Assembly: GCA_946222435.1 (NCBI GenBank)
Contig: CAMIOJ010000154.1
Span: forward strand, 1-5,818
Direction: 5' to 3'
DNA length: 5,818 nt
Source of the DNA: an uncultured Micrococcus sp.
GTDB taxonomy: Bacteria; Actinomycetota; Actinomycetes; Actinomycetales; Micrococcaceae
Below the pieces are notes generated by a model. The model was not told the origin of the DNA, did no database searches, and saw only the letters and a list, made by a program, of their open reading frames with translations. Shown here piece by piece: positions 1 through 4,383 of this stretch. Numbering within the stretch: position 1 is the stretch's first letter; each line of letters starts with the position of its first letter. Made by a program: the position numbers and the translations under genes.

Positions 1-1
1 G

Positions 2-163
2 CTCATCGCCTCCGGCGGCGCGGGGCGACCGGAGCACTTCCCGCCGGCCGTCGCCGCCGGCGCCGACGCGGTCCTGGCCGCCTCGATCTTCCACTTCGGG
101 CCGGACCACATGCTGTCCTCCGTCAAGGACGCCCTCCGCACGGCCGGCCACGTCGTGCGCTGA
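2..163 (+). CDS. hisF: Imidazole glycerol phosphate synthase cyclase subunit, C-terminal 53 residues (5' end outside window)
   Basis: HisF is the cyclase half of the HisF-HisH imidazole glycerol phosphate synthase. It uses ammonia from HisH to turn PRFAR into imidazole glycerol phosphate and AICAR, in the cytoplasm. Only the last 53 residues are present, ending at TGA 161-163. They hold the end of the (beta/alpha)8 barrel: the phosphate-binding SGGAG loop at the fourth to eighth visible residues, the GADAVLAAS strand and loop, then IFHFG and a final helix ending in HVVR. This pattern is diagnostic for HisF and separates it from its relative HisA, which lacks the AAS(V/I)FH signature. No damage is visible. 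The next gene is on the opposite strand, so this is the 3' end of the transcription unit that carries hisF. hisI, often near hisF, lies about 1 kb on, beyond that inverted gene. Confidence 0.95.
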   Translation, partial: LIASGGAGRPEHFPPAVAAGADAVLAASIFHFGPDHMLSSVKDALRTAGHVVR

Positions 164-187
164 GCCGAACGGCGACGACGGCCACCC

Positions 188-204
188 GCCCGGGCATTCC
201 GGGC
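188..204 (+). terminator. Candidate hairpin terminator after hisF (no T-run)
   Basis: GCCCGG (188-193) pairs perfectly with CCGGGC (199-204) around the 5-nt loop GCATT, 24 bases after the hisF stop. The 138-bp gap between the converging genes (164-301) is a natural place for a terminator. No U-tract follows, as is common in high-GC Actinobacteria, so factor-independent termination is unproven. Short GC stems also arise easily by chance in this composition. Confidence 0.4.
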
Positions 205-260
205 CGCCGCCCGCACGGTGCCGGCCGAGGCTGACTGCGTGCGCCGCAGGGTCTGCTCCG

Positions 261-280
261 TGCGGCCCACTGCGGCCCAC
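261..280. repeat. Perfect 10-bp tandem duplication
   Basis: The unit TGCGGCCCAC occurs twice head to tail (261-270 and 271-280). It lies in the non-coding gap between hisF and the converging gene, 22 bases beyond the stop codon of the minus-strand gene. It looks like a simple slippage duplication. A small 5-bp stem (CTGCG 235-239 with CGCAG 245-249) lies just beside it. No function is evident. Confidence 0.8.
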
Positions 281-301
281 TCCGGGTGCCGCCGGTCCCG
301 T

Positions 302-1150
302 TCAGGCGTCGACGACGTCCTCGAGCACCAGGGCGGCGGTCCGCCTCCCGAAGGCATGCATGACGAGCTCGCCGGCGGGACCGGTGACGTGGAGGGTGCG
401 GCCGTCGTCGCCGGGGGCCTTCACCATCACCGGCGAGTTGTCCACCCGGGAGGCGGGACGGGCGCGACGCTCCAGCTCCACACCGGTCGGCTCCGACCGG
501 TAGAGCAGCTTCGCGCGGCCCTTCAGGTGCCGGTAGAGGGTGTCCGCGTAGTCGTCGGCGAGGATGCGGGGTGCCCAGCGGTCCTGGGCACGGCGGACGT
601 CCTCGGTGTGCACGTAGAACTCGAGCAGCTGCACCTGGTCCGCCACGGTCGATCCCACGGAGGTGCGGCGCAGCCGTGCCGCGGCCGAGCGCACGAGCCC
701 GGCCACCCGTCCGCGGCCCCGGCGGCGGCCGGAGTCCTGCCCACGGGCGGCCTGAGGCGAGCCGGAGTCCGCGGCGCGGTCCGCGCCGGAGGCGACCTGG
801 CCGTCGTCGTGCCCTGCGTCCGTGCGGGCACCCTCCAGGGGACCGGCGGCAACCCGCTCGAGCAACCGGGCGTAGCCCTCGTCGTCCGCGTGGGCATCGC
901 CGAGGGCGATCGTCTTCTCCTCGAGCCGCTGGGCGGCCTTCGGGACGAGCAGGCCGACGGCCAGGGGCGAGGTCTCTCGCAGCACGACGTGCGCGGCCAG
1001 GTGCTCGGTGCGCCAGCCCTCGCCGAGGGTCGGCCGGCCCGGGCCCGCCGCCGTCAGGGCCTCCACCAGCGCGGCACGGGAGGCGGCGGCGTAGTCGGTC
1101 TCGGTCGCGGCGTCGCCGAGACCCTGCTGCGGACGGTCGGAGGCATTCAC
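302..1150 (-). CDS. TIGR03085-type putative metal-binding protein (DinB/mycothiol maleylpyruvate isomerase-like fold) with low-complexity insertion
   Basis: A 282-residue protein starting at GTG 1150-1148 and ending with TCA 302-304 on the plus strand. The N-terminal part (about residues 20-60) has the family pattern of a helix, then GPGRPTLGEGW and LAAHVVLRE. Later come LEFYVHTEDVRRA (176-188) and a C-terminal segment with VTGPAGEL and AFGRR (255-270). His54, Glu177 and His181 match the His / Glu-x3-His metal site of mycothiol-dependent maleylpyruvate isomerase and DinB-like proteins. Family members I know of are about 205-215 residues. The excess here is mainly a hydrophilic, Gly/Arg/Asp-rich stretch at about 107-163. 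The substrate is unknown: the fold suggests mycothiol-dependent or metal-dependent chemistry, but that is inference. The gene diverges from hisI and converges on hisF, a neighbourhood often seen in Actinobacteria. No good Shine-Dalgarno precedes the GTG, and a -10-like hexamer 6 nt upstream suggests leaderless translation. Confidence 0.85.
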   Translation of the reverse strand: MNASDRPQQGLGDAATETDYAAASRAALVEALTAAGPGRPTLGEGWRTEHLAAHVVLRETSPLAVGLLVPKAAQRLEEKTIALGDAHADDEGYARLLERVAAGPLEGARTDAGHDDGQVASGADRAADSGSPQAARGQDSGRRRGRGRVAGLVRSAAARLRRTSVGSTVADQVQLLEFYVHTEDVRRAQDRWAPRILADDYADTLYRHLKGRAKLLYRSEPTGVELERRARPASRVDNSPVMVKAPGDDGRTLHVTGPAGELVMHAFGRRTAALVLEDVVDA

Positions 1151-1156
1151 CGGCTC

Positions 1157-1162
1157 AACGTA
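1157..1162 (-). promoter_or_regulatory. Candidate extended -10 of the minus-strand gene, leaderless start
   Basis: Read on the minus strand, TACGTT (1162 to 1157) fits TANNNT and is preceded by TGC, which fits an extended -10 (TGn). Exactly 6 nt (GAGCCG) separate it from the GTG at 1150, so transcription would start at or next to the start codon. The lack of a clear ribosome binding site agrees. No -35 of TTGACA type is visible at the usual distance (about 1180-1185). Confidence 0.5.
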
Positions 1163-1203
1163 GCACGGGGCATCAGGGCCCGGGCAGGCGCCGTCGACGC
1201 CCC

Positions 1204-1209
1204 TAGAAT
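1204..1209 (+). promoter_or_regulatory. Candidate -10 element of the hisI-trpE operon, leaderless start
   Basis: TAGAAT fits the TANNNT -10 of the main actinobacterial sigma factor and stands out in GC-rich sequence. Six nt (GGCAGG) separate it from the hisI ATG at 1216, so the predicted first transcribed base is the A of the start codon. The AGG directly before the ATG is too close to act as a Shine-Dalgarno. The expected -35 position (about 1181-1186) holds CGGGCA, a poor match to TTGACA. Confidence 0.55.
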
Positions 1210-1215
1210 GGCAGG

Positions 1216-1659
1216 ATGACCACCGCCCCCACGCCCCCGGCCGGCGACGACGTCTCGGCCCTGGTCGACTCCCTCACGTTCACCGCCGACCGCCTCGTCC
1301 CGGCGATCGCCCAGCAGCACGACACGGGCGAGGTCCTCATGATGGCGTGGATGGACGCCGCGTCGCTGCGCCTGACCCTGGAGACCGGCTGGGCCACCTA
1401 CTGGTCCCGCTCCCGCGGCGAGCTGTGGCGCAAGGGCGCCACCTCCGGCCACCTGCAGCGCGTGCTCTCCGTGTCCGCCGACTGCGACCGGGACACCCTC
1501 CTGCTGCAGGTCGACCAGACCGGCCCCGCCTGCCACACGGAGACGACCTCCTGCTTCACCGGCCGGGTGGTCGCGCGGCCGCAGGACCCCCGCTCGGCGG
1601 ACCCCGACGCCGAGACCGCCGAGACCGACACTGTCGAGCCCCGAGGAGGGACCGCGTGA
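1216..1659 (+). CDS. hisI: Phosphoribosyl-AMP cyclohydrolase
   Basis: HisI opens the adenine ring of phosphoribosyl-AMP to give ProFAR, the third step of histidine synthesis, in the cytoplasm. The 147-residue protein is the single-domain form with no HisE pyrophosphohydrolase fused to it. Visible signatures are LVPAIAQQHDTGEVLMMAWM (27-46), YWSRSRGELWRKGATSGH (62-79) and DCDRD (89-93). Cys90, Cys106 and Cys113 have the 16- and 7-residue spacing of the zinc ligands shared across the HisI dimer, and Asp89, Asp91 and Asp93 are the magnesium ligands. All catalytic residues look intact. The last 25 or so residues are an acidic, Pro/Thr-rich tail beyond the usual domain end. The ATG at 1216 is chosen because it follows the -10-like TAGAAT at leaderless spacing and gives a normal N-terminus. 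The stop overlaps the trpE start (GTGA), so hisI is first in a mixed his-trp operon. Confidence 0.97.
   Translation: MTTAPTPPAGDDVSALVDSLTFTADRLVPAIAQQHDTGEVLMMAWMDAASLRLTLETGWATYWSRSRGELWRKGATSGHLQRVLSVSADCDRDTLLLQVDQTGPACHTETTSCFTGRVVARPQDPRSADPDAETAETDTVEPRGGTA
1643..1650 (+). promoter_or_regulatory. Ribosome binding site of trpE
   Basis: GAGGAGGG sits inside the last codons of hisI, 5 nt before GTG 1656. This strong Shine-Dalgarno sets the trpE start at 1656. The same frame is open back to 1347, but that part only shadows hisI. Confidence 0.85.
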
Positions 1660-3278
1660 GCCAGCACCACGAGACCACCGCCGCCGCGACCGCCTCGGAG
1701 GAGGCCCTGGCCGAGGCCCTCGTGCCCACCGGTGCCGTCCACCCCTCCCGCGAGCGGTTCCTCGCCCTCGCCCGGCAGGCCCGGGTCATCCCCGTGGTGC
1801 GCACCGTGCTCGCCGACGGGCTCACCCCGCTGGCGCTCTACCGACGCCTGGCGGACGACCGCCCCGGCACCTTCCTGATGGAGTCGGCGGCGCCGGGCGG
1901 CGTGTGGTCCCGGTACAGCTTCATCGGCGCCGGCTCCGCGGCCACCCTCACCGCAGTGGGGCAGCAGGCGCACTGGCAGGGCACCCCGCCGGCCGGCCTG
2001 CCCACCGAGGGCGACGCCATGGAGGTCCTCGAGCAAACCCTCGCGGCCCTGGGCACCGGCGTCCGCTCCTCCGTGGGGGACGGGCTGCCGCACTTCCTCT
2101 CCGGCCTCACCGGCTTCCTGGGCTGGGACGTCATCCGCCACCTCGAGCACCTGCCGCACGGCCCGGAGGACCACCTCGGCCTGCCGGAGCTGGCCATGAA
2201 CCTCGTCACCGACCTCGCGGTGCACGACGCCGCCGAGGGCACCATCACGCTGGTGGCCAACGCGATCAACGTGAACGGCCTGGACACCGGTGCGGATGCC
2301 GCCTATGACGACGCCGTCGCCCGTCTCGACGCGATGGTGGCCCGGCTCTCCGCCCCCGTGGACGACCCGGTCACCGCCGTCCCGGACCGCTGGCTGCGCG
2401 CCACCGCGGAGGAGGTCGCGGCCGAGGCCGAGGACCGCTGGGGCGAGGACGGCTTCACCCAGGCCGTGGCGAAGGCCAAGCAGGCGATCGTGGACGGCGA
2501 GGTCTTCCAGGCCGTGGTGTCCCGCCGCTTCAGCGTGGACACCGCCGCGGACGGCCTGGCCGTCTACCGTGTGCTGCGCATGGTGAACCCGAGCCCGTAC
2601 ATGTATCTGTTCAGCTTCGAGACCCCCGAGGGCGAGCCGTATCAGATCGTCGGGTCCTCGCCGGAGGCGCTCGTCACCGTGGAGGACCGGCACGTGGTCA
2701 CCCATCCGATCGCCGGTTCGCGCCGCCGCGGCCGCAGCGCCGAGGACGACGCCCTGCTCGCCAAGGACCTGTCCGAGGACGAGAAGGAGCGGGCCGAGCA
2801 CGTGATGCTCGTGGACCTCTCCCGCAACGACCTCTCCCGCGTCTGCACGCCCGGCACGGTGACGGTCTCCCAGTTCATGGAGGTCGAGTCCTTCAGCCAC
2901 ATCCTCCACCTGGTCTCCCACGTGGAGGGTGCCGTGGCCGAGGGGCGCAGCGCCCTGGACGTGCTGAGGTCGGCCTTCCCGGCCGGCACCCTCTCCGGCG
3001 CCCCGAAGCCCCGCGCCCTGCAGCTGCTGGACGAGTGGGAGCCCACCCGTCGCGGCCCCTACGGCGGCGTGGTCGGCTACTTCGACCTGGCCGGAACCAT
3101 GGACATGGCCATCAACATCCGGTCTGTGACCCTGCACCGCGGGCGGGCGCATGTGCAGGCCGGCGCCGGCATCGTCGCCGACTCGGTCCCGCAGTCCGAG
3201 GCCGACGAGACCGTCACCAAGGCCACCGCGCCGCTGCGCGCCGTGCTGACCGCGTCCGAGATGGAGGAGCTCGCATGA
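1656..3278 (+). CDS. trpE: Anthranilate synthase component I
   Basis: TrpE converts chorismate to anthranilate using ammonia supplied by the TrpG glutaminase, the committed step of tryptophan synthesis. The protein is 540 residues from GTG 1656, a normal length for a stand-alone TrpE. An N-terminal regulatory domain carries LMES (74-77), the counterpart of the LLES tryptophan-binding motif, and NPSPYMYL (311-318) is the second part of the feedback site. The chorismate-binding domain follows: PIAGSRRRG (351-359), EHVMLVDLSRND (381-392), SHILHLVSHVEG (414-425), FPAGTLSGAPKPRAL (441-455), GPYGGVVGYF (467-476), AINIRS (485-490) and QAGAGIVADS (501-510). Feedback inhibition by tryptophan is likely because these sites are present. 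Mild departures are S355 where PIAGT is usual, and ESFSH where ERYSH is common. No trpG lies in the window. The gene overlaps hisI by GTGA and the next gene by ATGA, so translation is probably coupled on both sides. PabB or MenF are unlikely given the LxES and NPSPYM motifs and the operon. Confidence 0.97.
   Translation: MSQHHETTAAATASEEALAEALVPTGAVHPSRERFLALARQARVIPVVRTVLADGLTPLALYRRLADDRPGTFLMESAAPGGVWSRYSFIGAGSAATLTAVGQQAHWQGTPPAGLPTEGDAMEVLEQTLAALGTGVRSSVGDGLPHFLSGLTGFLGWDVIRHLEHLPHGPEDHLGLPELAMNLVTDLAVHDAAEGTITLVANAINVNGLDTGADAAYDDAVARLDAMVARLSAPVDDPVTAVPDRWLRATAEEVAAEAEDRWGEDGFTQAVAKAKQAIVDGEVFQAVVSRRFSVDTAADGLAVYRVLRMVNPSPYMYLFSFETPEGEPYQIVGSSPEALVTVEDRHVVTHPIAGSRRRGRSAEDDALLAKDLSEDEKERAEHVMLVDLSRNDLSRVCTPGTVTVSQFMEVESFSHILHLVSHVEGAVAEGRSALDVLRSAFPAGTLSGAPKPRALQLLDEWEPTRRGPYGGVVGYFDLAGTMDMAINIRSVTLHRGRAHVQAGAGIVADSVPQSEADETVTKATAPLRAVLTASEMEELA
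3263..3269 (+). promoter_or_regulatory. Ribosome binding site of the Trp-associated membrane protein
   Basis: GGAGGAG lies within the last codons of trpE, 5 nt before ATG 3275. It fixes the start inside the trpE stop (ATGA). The same frame is open further upstream, but that part is a trpE shadow. Confidence 0.8.
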
Positions 3279-3886
3279 GCCTGCGCCGCCGCACCGTCGT
3301 CTTCGCCGCCCTCGCCGCCGGCGGCCTCGTCCTGCTCGCCGCCGGGCAGACGTGGGTGCACGCATCGGGTCTGGGCTCCGGCGCCGTCGCAGAGGTAACC
3401 GCGGACGGCTCCGACGCCTCGGGCGTCACCAGCGCCATGGCCTTCGTGGTCCTGGCCGCCGCGCTGGCGCTGACCATCGCCCGAAGGGTCGGCCGGTGGG
3501 TCGTGGGCGTGCTGCTCGTGCTGGCCGGGGCCACGCTGGCGGTGACCGCGGTCTCCGCCTCCGCCGACCCCGCCTCGGCCGCCGCACCCGCCGTCTCCGA
3601 GGCGACCGGAACGACGGCGGCCGCCGCGTCCTACGCGGTCACCGCCTGGCCGTGGGTCGCCGCCGCCGGGGGCGTCCTCGCCGTCCTGGCCGGCGTCGCG
3701 GCCCTCGTGGCCGGCCGCCACTGGACCCACAGCCGGCGCTTCGAGGCGCCGTCCGCCCCGTCGGGGGACCGCGGACCGTCCGCGGTCGGTGGTGCCACCG
3801 TCGACGCCCGGGCGGACTCCGACGCCGGGCCCGACTCCATGGACGCCTGGGACGAGCTCACGGCCGGGAACGACCCGACCCGCTGA
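3275..3886 (+). CDS. Trp-associated membrane protein (TIGR02234 / Trp_oprn_chp family), function unknown
   Basis: A 203-residue membrane protein with about four hydrophobic helices: residues 7-24, 51-70, 73-93 and 124-147. An Arg-rich start (SLRRR) before the first helix suggests a cytoplasmic N-terminus, which with four helices puts the C-terminus in the cytoplasm too. The two loops between helix pairs are small and rich in Ala, Ser, Thr and Asp. TWVHASG just after helix 1 resembles the family's W-containing segment. The polar tail (about 150-203) ends in DAWDELTAGNDPTR, matching the conserved WD-L-x-x-G-x-DPT ending of this actinobacterial family, which is nearly always found in tryptophan operons. 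The role is unknown: transport of tryptophan or an intermediate, or anchoring of the enzymes, are guesses from context. The start overlaps the trpE stop by 4 bp, so the two are probably made in step. Family assignment rests on position, topology and the C-terminal motif. Confidence 0.88.
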   Translation: MSLRRRTVVFAALAAGGLVLLAAGQTWVHASGLGSGAVAEVTADGSDASGVTSAMAFVVLAAALALTIARRVGRWVVGVLLVLAGATLAVTAVSASADPASAAAPAVSEATGTTAAAASYAVTAWPWVAAAGGVLAVLAGVAALVAGRHWTHSRRFEAPSAPSGDRGPSAVGGATVDARADSDAGPDSMDAWDELTAGNDPTR

Positions 3887-3913
3887 CCGGCACCTCGGGC
3901 ATCGGCGCGCGGT

Positions 3914-3939
3914 CCTGCGCCGGCACCGGCCGGGGCAGG
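3914..3939 (+). terminator. Hairpin after the membrane-protein gene: candidate terminator or processing site
   Basis: CCTGCGCCGG (3914-3923) pairs with CCGGGGCAGG (3930-3939) around the loop CACCGG, giving 9 pairs with one G-G mismatch. It starts 27 bases after the stop at 3886. The 5' arm could instead pair CCTGCG (3914-3919) with CGCAGG (3944-3949), so two exclusive folds are possible. There is no U-tract, no Trp-codon leader peptide and no AUG-led reading frame nearby. It could weaken read-through before the candidate promoter downstream. Chance formation in GC-rich DNA is a real alternative. Confidence 0.3.
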
Positions 3940-4026
3940 CGACCGCAGGCGTACCGACGCCGCCGCCCGGGGCCTGTCCGCCACCCGGACACCACCCGGA
4001 GCATTCGCACCGCGCCGCGCCCGGCG

Positions 4027-4035
4027 TGGCACAAT
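4027..4035 (+). promoter_or_regulatory. Candidate internal promoter (extended -10) upstream of the small membrane protein and trpC
   Basis: TGGCACAAT contains TGn followed by CACAAT, one base from the TACAAT form of a -10. It is one of the few AT-containing spots in the 198-bp gap between 3886 and 4085. A transcript would begin near 4042, leaving about 43 nt before the ATG at 4085. TTCGCA (4004-4009) is a weak -35 candidate at a long 20-nt spacing. The rest of the gap, apart from the hairpin at 3914-3939, shows nothing I can name. Confidence 0.4.
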
Positions 4036-4070
4036 GAGAGACAGTCATCCCCAGCCGCAAGTCGACCCAC

Positions 4071-4078
4071 AGGGAGAG
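4071..4078 (+). promoter_or_regulatory. Ribosome binding site of the small membrane protein
   Basis: AGGGAGAG precedes ATG 4085 by 6 nt and supports that start over the in-frame ATG at 4034. The upstream ATG overlaps the -10-like element and has no Shine-Dalgarno. Confidence 0.65.
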
Positions 4079-4084
4079 AGCCCG

Positions 4085-4372
4085 ATGAGCCACCCCGCCA
4101 ACGCCGCCCAGACCGTGAACCACCAGGTGACCGTGACCGAGGACGGCCGTGTGCTGAACGACCCGACCCACGCCCAGGCGCCGGGTCACGGCAACTCTCC
4201 GGGCGCCTGGGCCATGTGCGCCCTCGTGGTGGTCGGCTTCGTCGCCGGCGCCATCGGCCTGTTCATCGACGCGATGGTCCTGGTGTGGATCGCCGTCGCG
4301 ATCGTCCTGGTCGGCGTCGCCGTCGGCGTCGTGGCCGGCCGTGCCGGCTCCGGCTCCGCCGCCCACCACTGA
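4085..4372 (+). CDS. Small HGxxPAAW-type (DUF6704-like) two-helix membrane protein, function unknown
   Basis: A 95-residue protein. The first 35 or so residues are polar and probably cytoplasmic. They are followed by HGNSPGAW, a close match to the HGxxPAAW motif that names this actinobacterial family, and then by two hydrophobic helices joined by a very short turn (FIDAM). The tail is short, Gly/Ser-rich and ends in HH. There is no signal peptide cleavage pattern. Proteins of this type regularly sit directly before trpC in Actinobacteria, and here only 11 nt separate the stop from the trpC GTG. That points to co-expression with tryptophan enzymes, but no biochemical role is known to me. The third residue of the PAAW part is conserved and the second is Gly instead of Ala, a mild change. 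The start at 4085 is chosen from the Shine-Dalgarno. The family name is from motif recall and has not been searched. Confidence 0.8.
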   Translation: MSHPANAAQTVNHQVTVTEDGRVLNDPTHAQAPGHGNSPGAWAMCALVVVGFVAGAIGLFIDAMVLVWIAVAIVLVGVAVGVVAGRAGSGSAAHH

Positions 4373-4383
4373 GCCGGCACCTC

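Noticed and set aside
1192..1199. Palindrome CGTCGACG between the divergent genes as a possible operator
   Set aside because: It is only 8 bp and does not extend on either side. A similar sequence occurs inside coding DNA near 306, so chance in GC-rich sequence explains it.
218..1219. Long plus-strand open frame (333 codons) opposite the TIGR03085-type gene
   Set aside because: The translation is Gly/Arg/Ala/Val-rich with no family pattern. It is the antisense shadow of a gene with clear conserved motifs, as expected in very GC-rich DNA.
1347..1655. Upstream extension of the trpE frame to an ATG at 1347
   Set aside because: The extension lies inside hisI and encodes Arg/Pro-rich sequence unlike any TrpE. 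The GTG at 1656 has a strong Shine-Dalgarno and the GTGA overlap.
1398..3365. Long minus-strand open frame (655 codons) opposite trpE
   Set aside because: It covers trpE entirely, has low-complexity Gly/Arg/His/Val composition and no recognisable domain. The trpE motifs on the plus strand explain the codon bias that keeps it open.
4034..4084. Alternative ATG at 4034 for the small membrane protein (17 extra residues)
   Set aside because: It overlaps the -10-like element and has no Shine-Dalgarno. The ATG at 4085 has AGGGAGAG at good spacing.
3887..4084. Trp attenuator or T-box upstream of trpC
   Set aside because: There is no short reading frame with tandem Trp codons, no T-box core motif and no terminator with a U-tract. 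Only a generic hairpin is visible.
3077..4369. Long minus-strand open frame (430 codons) across the two membrane-protein genes
   Set aside because: Gly-rich low-complexity translation with no domain. It crosses two genes and the intergenic gap on the other strand.
3352..4383. Upstream extension of the trpC frame
   Set aside because: It reads out of frame through the two membrane-protein genes as Arg/Gly-rich sequence. TrpC proteins begin at the MTVLDDI segment encoded from 4384.
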